Source of the DNA: Terriglobales bacterium
GTDB lineage: Bacteria; Acidobacteriota; Terriglobia; Terriglobales; Acidobacteriaceae
Assembly: GCA_019241735.1 (NCBI GenBank)
Contig: JAFAWN010000389.1
Span: 1-5,890, forward strand
Length of the DNA stretch: 5,890 nt
Reading direction: 5' to 3'
Positions 1 through 5,890 of this stretch are shown here, piece after piece (within the stretch, counting starts at the first letter, position 1; every line of letters begins with the position of its first letter). The notes below the pieces were generated by a model. It had not been told where the DNA came from. It ran no database searches and saw only the letters and a program-made list of their open reading frames with translations. The position numbers were made by a program, and so were the translations under genes.

Positions 1-735
1 TTTGACAATTATTTTGCCCACCGCTGCGCTACCGGTGAAGGCAATTTTGTTCACATCCGGATGCTGCACCAGCGGGGCCCCGCAGCTTTCGCCCAGGCCG
101 GTAACAACGTTCACCACGCCGGGCGGCAAACCCGCGTCAGCAAACCAATTCGCAATTTCGAGAGCGGTAAGCGGGGTCTGCTCTGCGGGCTTGAGGACGC
201 AGGTGCAACCCGCTGCCAGCGCCGGCGCCAGCTTCCACGCTGCCATCAATAGAGGATAATTCCAGGGAATGATTTGCCCGGCAACCCCAACCGGTTCTTT
301 CATAGTGAGACTCAGCGCATTGTCGGGGACTGGATTCACATACCCTAAAATCTTCGTGGCCAGTCCACCGTAATATTCAAAACAGGTTGCCGCATCTGCG
401 ATATCGAATTCGGCTTCGACGATTGGCTTGCCACAATTTCGGGACTCCAGCTCAGCGAGTTGAGCGCTGTTCTGCCGAATTTTTTCCGCCAGGCGGAACA
501 ACACTCGACCGCGCTCTTGCGCGGTCGCTGCGGACCACGGCCCTTCGGTGAAAGCGAGCTTGGCGGCAGAAATGGCGCGATCAACATCCGCGGCATTGCT
601 GTCCGGCGTTTGCGCTATGACTTCCTCGGTTGCCGGGTCATACACATCGATCAGTCGATCGGACTTGCTGGCTGTCCACTTACCATCTATGAAATTCACG
701 TACGTGCGGATGTCTGTTTTTATCCCGGCTGGCAT
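1..735 (-). CDS. Aldehyde dehydrogenase, aminoaldehyde/betaine-aldehyde dehydrogenase-like (partial, C-terminal half missing)
   Basis: NAD(P)+-dependent aldehyde dehydrogenase that oxidises an aldehyde to a carboxylic acid in the cytoplasm. The frame starts at ATG 735-733, the first start after an in-frame stop at 751-753, and runs open through the left edge for 245 codons of the roughly 490 usual for the family. Visible landmarks are the N-terminal FIDGKW (about residues 15-20), the NCGKP and CFEYY stretches of the first domain, and the PWNYP motif with the oxyanion-hole Asn at about residue 159. They continue with LKPAE (Lys182 and Glu185, which contact the cofactor ribose and favour NAD+) and the Rossmann-loop FTGS at 233-236. 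The general-base Glu (ELGGK) and the catalytic Cys lie outside the window, so activity cannot be confirmed. NCGKP, CFEYY and the PWNYPLLMA context resemble remembered ALDH9/ALDH10 sequences, which favours aminoaldehyde substrates. It follows the permease by only 20 bases, so co-transcription is likely. Family call is certain; substrate is inference. Confidence 0.93.
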   Translation of the reverse strand, partial: MPAGIKTDIRTYVNFIDGKWTASKSDRLIDVYDPATEEVIAQTPDSNAADVDRAISAAKLAFTEGPWSAATAQERGRVLFRLAEKIRQNSAQLAELESRNCGKPIVEAEFDIADAATCFEYYGGLATKILGYVNPVPDNALSLTMKEPVGVAGQIIPWNYPLLMAAWKLAPALAAGCTCVLKPAEQTPLTALEIANWFADAGLPPGVVNVVTGLGESCGAPLVQHPDVNKIAFTGSAAVGKIIVK

Positions 736-745
736 GTTGTCAGCG

Positions 746-752
746 CCCCCTT
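746..752 (-). promoter_or_regulatory. Ribosome binding site of the aldehyde dehydrogenase gene
   Basis: The minus strand reads AAGGGGG, a purine-rich Shine-Dalgarno-like run, followed by a 10-nt spacer to ATG at 735. It sits in the 20-base gap after the permease stop (756-758). Together with the in-frame stop just upstream, it fixes the start. It suggests the downstream gene is translated independently within a shared transcript. Confidence 0.55.
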
Positions 753-755
753 AAT

Positions 756-2171
756 CTAAATCGACTGCTCAAGTAGCTTTCTGCGGCCGTATATAAAGAA
801 AAAGAACGCCGCCAAAACAATAAAGAACAGCGTAAGACCGATCATCTTCGCTTCATAGCGCCAAATGGAACTAATCTGTTTCGCCGGTGAAAATGCGACC
901 AGAATTGCGAGAATTGTAGTTAGTAAACCGCTCGCGCCGGACAGAAGAAGCGCGCTCCTCCCGTATCGGCCACTACCGGCGGTGCCGCTGAATGTAAATT
1001 TGAGCAAAGCCGCAAACACATACAAAAACGGAATCAACTGCAGGACCACAGCCAAAGAAAGCATCGTCTGAAACGCTTCCTGCACCCCGCCGGAAGCGGC
1101 GAAATTAATGATCACCAGTATCAATGACACGATGCCCTGGACAATCAGCGCAGCGTATGGAGTGCCATACTTCGGGTGCACCTTTCCCAGCCAGGTTGGC
1201 ATATAGGAGTCGAGGCCGGCGACAAAAGGTATCCGCGCGGACCCACCCATCCACGCTGAGCCTATTCCAGCGATTGAAAGGCTGAGCATGACTGCAAACG
1301 GGGCAACGATCCAAGCGACTCCGATCCCGCCTGCCATATGGCTGACTGCCTGCACAATCCCCTGCAGCACACTGATATCGTTTTTCCCCACTGCGATCAC
1401 GAGAGTCAGGGTCGCCCCCAGATACAAAATGCCGGAGATGATTCCGCCCCAGGCAACTGCGCCCGGCAAAGTTCTTGCCGGATCGCGAATCTCGTCGCCC
1501 ATAACAGAAGCGAGTTCCAGGCCAACCAGGCCGAAGCAAATCACTCCAAACGAATTCAGTACAAAGCGCGGATTCTCAGGAAACTTAAAGTCCGCAGCGT
1601 TCAAATTGGTTCCGTAGCGCAGATAAATCGTCGCGCCCAGAACGATCAAAACCGCAGCGGCAATTCCGGTTCCGATTGCGCCCAGATTGTTCAGCCATTT
1701 CCCCACGTTGAGTCCGACGATATTGAGAACGGTAAGGAGTGCGAGAAGAAGCAGGGAAGCAATCAAGGCAAAAGTTTTGTTGTCAGCCAGAGTTTCATGG
1801 CCCGGGCCTAACGCAAACACTGAGACGCCCACGAAATAAAGCATTACCGTTGGCACGTAGAGCATGTTATTCGTCCAGTAGCACCAGCCGGAAAGAAATC
1901 CATGGAAGTCGCCAAAGACTTCCTTAGCCCACAAGTAAACGCCGCCTTCCCCGGGATAACGCCGGGCCAATTCGATCACTGCAATTCCCTGCGGCCAGAA
2001 AAAGAGCACCAGCGCGCCAATCCAGAGCCATACGGTGACGCCACCGTTTGCCGCGATGGACGGCACCACATTCAAGTTGAACACGGCGACAACAAATAGA
2101 AGCACCAAATCCCAGCGGCCGAGCACGCGTTTGAGATGTGGGCCGGCGCCGGGTTGGGAATGCGTGGACAA
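756..2171 (-). CDS. APC-superfamily amino acid/amine permease, GadC-like
   Basis: Inner-membrane transporter of 471 residues, the usual size for the APC superfamily. About 12 hydrophobic segments can be drawn, near residues 20-41, 47-67, 91-120, 133-153, 162-183, 203-222, 237-260, 281-305, 339-357, 367-390, 407-427 and 442-461. There is a basic cytoplasmic tail, YGRRKLLEQ. Family landmarks are RYPGEGGVYLWAKEVFG (71-87) after segment 2, and GLELASVMGDEIRDPARTLP (217-236) after segment 6, the conserved Glu/Asn-Pro-type loop. Segment 1 has VVPSIAANGG rather than the common GxGI motif. That, with the NMLYVPTVMLYF stretch, recalls the glutamate/GABA antiporter GadC, although the substrate is not proven. 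The start is TTG at 2171-2169; a TAG stop lies two codons upstream (2175-2177), so the frame cannot extend further. A GTG at 2126-2124 is an alternative start that still keeps segment 1. It lies between the aminotransferase and aldehyde dehydrogenase genes and is the likely importer for their substrate. Confidence 0.93.
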   Translation of the reverse strand: MSTHSQPGAGPHLKRVLGRWDLVLLFVVAVFNLNVVPSIAANGGVTVWLWIGALVLFFWPQGIAVIELARRYPGEGGVYLWAKEVFGDFHGFLSGWCYWTNNMLYVPTVMLYFVGVSVFALGPGHETLADNKTFALIASLLLLALLTVLNIVGLNVGKWLNNLGAIGTGIAAAVLIVLGATIYLRYGTNLNAADFKFPENPRFVLNSFGVICFGLVGLELASVMGDEIRDPARTLPGAVAWGGIISGILYLGATLTLVIAVGKNDISVLQGIVQAVSHMAGGIGVAWIVAPFAVMLSLSIAGIGSAWMGGSARIPFVAGLDSYMPTWLGKVHPKYGTPYAALIVQGIVSLILVIINFAASGGVQEAFQTMLSLAVVLQLIPFLYVFAALLKFTFSGTAGSGRYGRSALLLSGASGLLTTILAILVAFSPAKQISSIWRYEAKMIGLTLFFIVLAAFFFFIYGRRKLLEQSI

Positions 2172-2176
2172 TTTCT

Positions 2177-2216
2177 AAAAAACGCGAGAGAAATATCCGG
2201 TCCGCGGCCCCTCGCG
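2177..2216 (-). terminator. Intrinsic-terminator-like hairpin between aminotransferase and permease genes
   Basis: Read on the minus strand, CGCGAG (2216-2211) pairs perfectly with CTCGCG (2188-2183). The stem can be extended inward to 9 pairs (2208-2216 with 2183-2191), including two G-U pairs. It encloses a 16-nt loop that can form a small CCG/CGG inner stem. Six T residues (2182-2177) follow immediately, giving the classic stem plus U-tract form. It starts 12 bases after the aminotransferase stop codon and ends 5 bases before the permease TTG start. It may end most transcripts after the aminotransferase, or act as a leaky attenuator that lowers permease and dehydrogenase expression. No U-tract follows it on the opposite strand. 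Confidence 0.7.
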
Positions 2217-2228
2217 CCCTCAGCGACT

Positions 2229-3611
2229 CTAGTGTGCGGCCAGGACCGGGGCTGTTTCCGCACGCTCCTGTTGGGCTTTCGCAAGGGCAGGCGCTACATC
2301 CTCGAACGCTGCCAAGTGCTGGGCAATATCGGCGTCCGTGTGTTGGACGGAAATGGTCCATTGCTCGTCCCACCAGTAGGGTTGCGGCATGACGCCACGG
2401 TTGACCATGCCGAACCAGTACAGTCGCCACAAATCGATGTCGATCGTTGTCCAATCGCGATAATTGCTGATTTCTTTCGGATAGAGCATCAGCGCGCCGT
2501 TGGCTCCCGCGCTGGCGATGTACGCCTGAAGTCCAGATTTCCGAACAATTGAGCGGTAGCCCTGGGTAAGCTTCTGACTCAGCTTTTCCACGCTTCTGTA
2601 ATTCTCGCGCGTCAAGACTTCGCGGAAGGTTGCGAGTCCCGCCGCCATTGATACCGGATTAGTGTTGTAAGTGCCGCCGTGAAAAACTTTGTGCTGGGAG
2701 ATCAAGTCCATCACTGATTTGTGGGTTCCGAAGGCGGCCAGAGGAAATCCCCCGCCGATAGATTTGGCCAGACAGATCATGTCCGGCTTCACGCCGAAGT
2801 ATTCCGAGGCACCACCCCATCCCAGTTTCGCCCCGGTTTTCACTTCATCGAAAATGAGAAAAGCGGCGTTGCGGGTGGCGAGATCGCGCAAGCCTTCCAA
2901 AAAACCCGCTTCGGGCATACAAAGCCCTACATTCATGAGGATGGGTTCGAGAATAATAGCCGCGATCTCTCCTGGATTCTGTTTGAAGCGCAGTTCCACA
3001 CTAGCTAAATCGTTGAATGTGGCGACCGCAACATTTGCGAGCGTTGCTTTGGGGACCCCCAGGCCTCCCGGGACCGAGGTCGGGGCCGCAACCTCCCCGA
3101 AATCCGGGGCATGCGGTTTCACGCTTACCAGCGCAGAGTCGTGCAGTCCGTGGTATGCGCCTTCAAACTTGATGATCTTGTCTCGTCCGGTGGCTGCGCG
3201 GGCCAGGCGGACGGCGTGCATGGTGGCTTCGGTGCCCGAAGAACCAAAGCGCAGCATTTCGATAGGGAAGCGCTGGCAGATTTCCTCCGCCAATTCCCAC
3301 TCCATGTCGTGTGGCATCCCGAACATCGTGCCCGTGTGTAACCGGCTTCCGACCGCCTTCATCACCGCAGGATGACAGTGTCCTGCCATGAGCGCGCCGA
3401 AGCATAGGTTGTGGTCGAGGTAGTCATTTCCATCCAGATCGCGGAAATGGGAACCGTTCCCCTCTTTCACGAAAATTGGATAGGGATCGTAGGCGCGATA
3501 ATTGCTGGCCACACCTAGAGGTATGCGCTTTAAATTGCGTTTGTGAGCCTCGGCGGATTTGGGCGTGCGACGTTGAAAAGTGTCAAGTTCCTTCTGCAAG
3601 GCGGGATACAT
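2229..3611 (-). CDS. Class III PLP-dependent aminotransferase, glutamate-1-semialdehyde aminomutase-like
   Basis: Cytoplasmic fold-type I PLP enzyme of 460 residues that transfers an amino group between an amine or amino acid and a keto acid or aldehyde. Visible features in order are PLGVASNYRAYDP (31-43, like the GSAM substrate entry), LDGNDYLDHN (59-68), the phosphate-binding SSGTEAT (124-130), AYHG (152-155), FDEVKTG (254-260, Asp255 contacting the pyridine nitrogen), LAKSIGGGFP (281-290) with Schiff-base Lys283, and GGTYNTNP (312-319). All expected catalytic residues are present. It is longer than typical HemL, and DEVKTG replaces HemL's DEVMTG. The GTYNTNP and HTDADI stretches also recall GSAM-like beta-amino-acid transaminases. 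It is therefore probably a catabolic transaminase rather than the tetrapyrrole enzyme. ATG 3611 has a good GGAG 5 bases upstream. The permease and aldehyde dehydrogenase downstream suggest the product is an aldehyde that is then oxidised. Class is certain; substrate is unknown. Confidence 0.94.
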   Translation of the reverse strand: MYPALQKELDTFQRRTPKSAEAHKRNLKRIPLGVASNYRAYDPYPIFVKEGNGSHFRDLDGNDYLDHNLCFGALMAGHCHPAVMKAVGSRLHTGTMFGMPHDMEWELAEEICQRFPIEMLRFGSSGTEATMHAVRLARAATGRDKIIKFEGAYHGLHDSALVSVKPHAPDFGEVAAPTSVPGGLGVPKATLANVAVATFNDLASVELRFKQNPGEIAAIILEPILMNVGLCMPEAGFLEGLRDLATRNAAFLIFDEVKTGAKLGWGGASEYFGVKPDMICLAKSIGGGFPLAAFGTHKSVMDLISQHKVFHGGTYNTNPVSMAAGLATFREVLTRENYRSVEKLSQKLTQGYRSIVRKSGLQAYIASAGANGALMLYPKEISNYRDWTTIDIDLWRLYWFGMVNRGVMPQPYWWDEQWTISVQHTDADIAQHLAAFEDVAPALAKAQQERAETAPVLAAH

Positions 3612-3616
3612 CTGTT

Positions 3617-3620
3617 CTCC
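3617..3620 (-). promoter_or_regulatory. Shine-Dalgarno of the aminotransferase gene
   Basis: The minus strand reads TGGAGAACAG directly before ATG 3611, giving a GGAG core with a 5-base spacer. This is the best ribosome binding site in the window. It supports the chosen start and contrasts with the weak initiation region of the permease. Confidence 0.65.
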
Positions 3621-3656
3621 AGAAATCTCAAGCCGGCGTAGCGGCCATTAGAGTGT

Positions 3657-3678
3657 TCCAGGCACCGAGCTTCCTGGA
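3657..3678 (-). repeat. Small inverted repeat after the receptor gene
   Basis: TCCAGG and CCTGGA form a perfect 6-bp stem around a 10-nt loop, 6 bases past the receptor stop codon (3685-3687). No T-run follows on either strand, so it is not a convincing intrinsic terminator. It could be a weak or Rho-assisted 3' end or an mRNA-stabilising hairpin. A second, weaker GCCG/CGGC stem lies at 3632-3645 in the same 73-base gap. No clear promoter was seen there. Confidence 0.35.
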
Positions 3679-3684
3679 TTCAGG

Positions 3685-5890
3685 CTAGAAGAAAAACTTC
3701 AAAGCAAACTGCACTTCGCGTGGTTCCGCGGCTTGTGTGATCTTACCGAACTGCGGCCCATCTGAGAAATGCCCGTCCGGGTTGGAAAAATTGGTGTGGT
3801 TGAAAAGGTTGAAGATTTCAGCACGAAACTGGAAATACTTATTCTCGGAAACTGAAATTTGCTTGTGCACTGAGAAGTCCCACTCGTCGAGTCCGGGCCC
3901 GCAACAAATGGTGCGTTGCGTGCCAATGTTAAATTGGCCTAACGACGGATCTACAAAAGCGCTGGGATCAAACCAGTAATTCATATTCTTCCGCGGATCC
4001 AGCCGGTGAAACGGCGCAATCTGTTGTGGAGCTTCAGTCCCCAGGAAAAAGAAGCTGTTCACCAATTCGTAGTCGTCAATAGTATCGATCCGGATCGGGA
4101 AGCCGCTCTGAAATTGGGTGATGCCGGAAATTGACCAGTCATTCAGTACTTTGCCGCGCCATCCTTCGTGTTTGGGAATGGGGACGTGCCAGTCATAGCG
4201 GATCACAAATCGCTGAGCGGAATTAAATAGCGACAGCGCGCGGTTCCGGTTGAAATTAAAAGGATTGAGCGTTTCTTCAAATGTGGATGCGTCGTCCATC
4301 GATTTGCTCCAGGTGTAAGCGGCCTGGAATTGCAGGCCCCTGGAGAAACGCTTTTCCAGCATCATCTCGAGAGCGTTGTAGCTGGAATTAGCAATCGTGT
4401 CTTCCGCAAAAATGTCGGTAAAAACCGGTACGCCGTCAGACGGGCAACCCGCGCCGGTCAGGGGATGACAATTTGGCGACGAATATGGGCGCAGTCCTAC
4501 GAGGGTAATCGGATTTCCATTGGTGACAGAACCTACCATCACGTTTCCGGGAAGCACGGTCGGTCCGCCCGGATTGTAGGGCAGATGCAGCCCGCCCGCA
4601 GGAGTAAAAGCTGACGGACTGATCACAAAGGGCCCGTCTTCCGCGGTGGGACCGCAGGTTACCTGATTACCGCTACCATCGGTAACTGCTGCGGGATTGT
4701 TGTTCGCGATGCTGATTATGTCGAGGCAGCTTTGCGGGTTTGAGGGATTAATGTCATGGGAAGCAAGCAGCCGATGTCCCTGAGTTCCGACATATCCCAC
4801 TTGCAGCATCAGGTTGTTCGCCAATTGCCGCTGGATGGTCAGGTTATATTGCGCCGCGTACTGGGTGCGCATATGCGGCTGCGAATCTCCGAATAAAAGG
4901 ATGGGACGGAAGACAGATAAATCCACCGGAGTACCCGGCTTAGGCGTGATAAAACCGCCGAATGGATTGGGATTCACGGTCCCGCTTTGCGACACAAACG
5001 GAGTATTCAGGAAAACATTGCTTATCGATGTGCTGCCGCCGAATGGAGGCTCGGCGCCGAATTGCGCTAGCACCAGTTCTTCGATCGGGTTATAGAAAAG
5101 TCCCCAGCCGGCACGGATGCTGGTCTTGCCATTGTTTCCGAACAGCTTCCCTAAGAATCCCTCGTCGAAGTTCGGACTGTATGACAATCCGATGCGGGGG
5201 GCGAAGGCCTTGTAATAGGTTGAGGTCAATCCGGGTGGCACCCCTTTATCGCCGGGCACGACGAGGCCGGTCGGGCAGTTGGCCGGATCCGGGGAACTGC
5301 AGGGATAAACGGTGCTGGTTTGGCCGGGCCGGAAAGTCTCAACGTGTCCGCTAATGTCAGTAGGCGGGGGATTGAACTCCCAGCGCAGTCCGTAGTTCAG
5401 AGTGATGTTCGGCCTGAGTTTCCAACTGTCCTGCACGAAGGGATAGACCGCGGTTAGACGCACGGACTCCCGTTGCGGCGATCCCTGCAGGTAAGTGTCC
5501 GCCAGTCCCAGCAGGAACTGGGGATAGTTGCTTCCGTCTCCCCCGGCAATCGCATCCGGGCCAAGACCACTGAAGGTAAATTCGCCATTCACGTCAAAGT
5601 AGTACGTCTGCTCGAAGCGCGAGCGGCGAACGTCGGCGCCAAATTTCATCGTGTGCTTGCCCTTGACCCAGGTCAGGTTATCCGACCACTGGAAGGTAGT
5701 ACCGACTTGAGGCAGCACGCCTTCCCAATTGTTGCCTATTTGTACTCCGCTGCCGATGCTGATGAACGGAACTCCCTGATGATTGGCCGGCAGGCCGGGC
5801 GTGATTCCATACTTGGGATCAGTTCCCAGTTGCGCGATAAATCCGCTGGAGTCCGAAGTACCAGTAAAGCAGTAGGGAGTCGCGGCGCCA
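3685..5890 (-). CDS. TonB-dependent receptor, Oar-like outer-membrane beta-barrel (partial, N-terminus beyond right edge)
   Basis: Outer-membrane active-transport protein. The visible 734 codons are C-terminal barrel; the signal peptide, any carboxypeptidase-regulatory-like domain and most or all of the plug must lie beyond the window. A GTG at 5718 is not the start: the frame stays open to the edge with family-like sequence (GVPFISIGSGVQIGNNWEG) leading into LPQVGTTFQWSDNLTW. Barrel signatures include KGKHTMKFGADVRRSRFEQ, LRPNITLNYGLRWEFNPP, FAPRIGLSYSP, IRAGWGLFYNP, YNLTIQRQLANNLMLQVGYV, YNALEMMLEKRFSRGLQFQA, AYTWSKSMDDAS, and FQFRAEIFNLFNHTNF near the end. The protein finishes in FALKFFF, the aromatic C-terminus recognised by the BAM complex. 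This style is typical of the many acidobacterial Oar-like receptors, often linked to oligosaccharide or other large-substrate uptake. Substrate cannot be read from sequence. Paired cysteines occur in predicted loops. It is co-oriented with the aminotransferase gene 73 bases downstream; co-transcription is possible but not shown. Confidence 0.93.
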   Translation of the reverse strand, partial: GAATPYCFTGTSDSSGFIAQLGTDPKYGITPGLPANHQGVPFISIGSGVQIGNNWEGVLPQVGTTFQWSDNLTWVKGKHTMKFGADVRRSRFEQTYYFDVNGEFTFSGLGPDAIAGGDGSNYPQFLLGLADTYLQGSPQRESVRLTAVYPFVQDSWKLRPNITLNYGLRWEFNPPPTDISGHVETFRPGQTSTVYPCSSPDPANCPTGLVVPGDKGVPPGLTSTYYKAFAPRIGLSYSPNFDEGFLGKLFGNNGKTSIRAGWGLFYNPIEELVLAQFGAEPPFGGSTSISNVFLNTPFVSQSGTVNPNPFGGFITPKPGTPVDLSVFRPILLFGDSQPHMRTQYAAQYNLTIQRQLANNLMLQVGYVGTQGHRLLASHDINPSNPQSCLDIISIANNNPAAVTDGSGNQVTCGPTAEDGPFVISPSAFTPAGGLHLPYNPGGPTVLPGNVMVGSVTNGNPITLVGLRPYSSPNCHPLTGAGCPSDGVPVFTDIFAEDTIANSSYNALEMMLEKRFSRGLQFQAAYTWSKSMDDASTFEETLNPFNFNRNRALSLFNSAQRFVIRYDWHVPIPKHEGWRGKVLNDWSISGITQFQSGFPIRIDTIDDYELVNSFFFLGTEAPQQIAPFHRLDPRKNMNYWFDPSAFVDPSLGQFNIGTQRTICCGPGLDEWDFSVHKQISVSENKYFQFRAEIFNLFNHTNFSNPDGHFSDGPQFGKITQAAEPREVQFALKFFF

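Noticed and set aside
1338..1811. Plus-strand open frame of 157 codons opposite the permease
   Set aside because: It encodes a low-complexity, Gln/Asn/Lys-rich translation that mirrors hydrophobic membrane-segment codons on the other strand. No start signal or family is seen.
1924..2454. Minus-strand frame of 176 codons bridging the end of the aminotransferase and start of the permease
   Set aside because: It is out of frame with both neighbouring genes, is Arg/Cys/His-rich with no domain, and overlaps well-supported coding sequence. It does not look like a fusion or frameshift remnant.
2689..3375. Long plus-strand open frame (228 codons) opposite the aminotransferase gene
   Set aside because: It lies wholly antisense to a gene with intact catalytic motifs. 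Its protein shows no recognisable domain, and no ribosome binding site was noted. It is best explained as a by-product of GC-rich codon use.
3657..3678. Inverted repeat as an intrinsic terminator of the receptor gene
   Set aside because: The stem is only 6 bp with a 10-nt loop and no U-tract follows, so I kept it only as a small repeat of uncertain role.
5716..5718. GTG as the start of the receptor gene
   Set aside because: The frame remains open to the window edge with family-like sequence upstream, and a start here would remove the plug and signal peptide. The gene is partial, not short.
1..5890. CRISPR array, tRNA/rRNA, insertion sequence, phage or defence system
   Set aside because: No spaced direct repeats, RNA-gene-like sequence, transposase, integrase or nuclease motifs were seen on either strand. 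The window is nearly fully used by four metabolic or transport genes.

Overview
The window (about 55% G+C by eye) looks like chromosomal DNA from a Gram-negative soil bacterium, most likely an Acidobacteriota member. The best taxonomic clue is the large TonB-dependent receptor at the right end. It has the Oar-like barrel style that is greatly expanded in that phylum, with TWSKSMDDAS, FNLFNHTNF and a C-terminal FALKFFF. This assignment is inference from sequence style, not a search result.

All four genes lie on the minus strand and are read right to left. The window is almost entirely coding; the gaps are 73, 57 and 20 bases. First (3685-5890) is the outer-membrane receptor, whose N-terminal part lies beyond the right edge. 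Next (2229-3611) is a class III PLP-dependent aminotransferase of the glutamate-1-semialdehyde-aminomutase-like branch. Then (756-2171) comes a 12-TM APC-superfamily permease that resembles GadC-type glutamate/GABA transporters. Last (1-735) is the N-terminal half of an NAD(P)+ aldehyde dehydrogenase whose local sequence resembles aminoaldehyde/betaine-aldehyde dehydrogenases (ALDH9/10). Its catalytic Glu and Cys lie beyond the left edge.

The last three genes form a coherent catabolic set: import an amine or amino acid, transaminate it to a (semi)aldehyde, and oxidise that to an acid. GABA, another omega-amino acid, or a diamine/polyamine are the best substrate guesses; the sequence does not decide. 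The receptor may be an unrelated neighbour or an outer-membrane partner.

The most unusual non-coding feature is a strong hairpin followed by six U residues, lying between the aminotransferase and permease genes. It ends only 5 nt before the permease's apparent TTG start, which has no clear Shine-Dalgarno. It looks like an intrinsic terminator or attenuator inside the putative operon. I found no RNA genes, CRISPR array, insertion sequence or clearly novel defence-type system.
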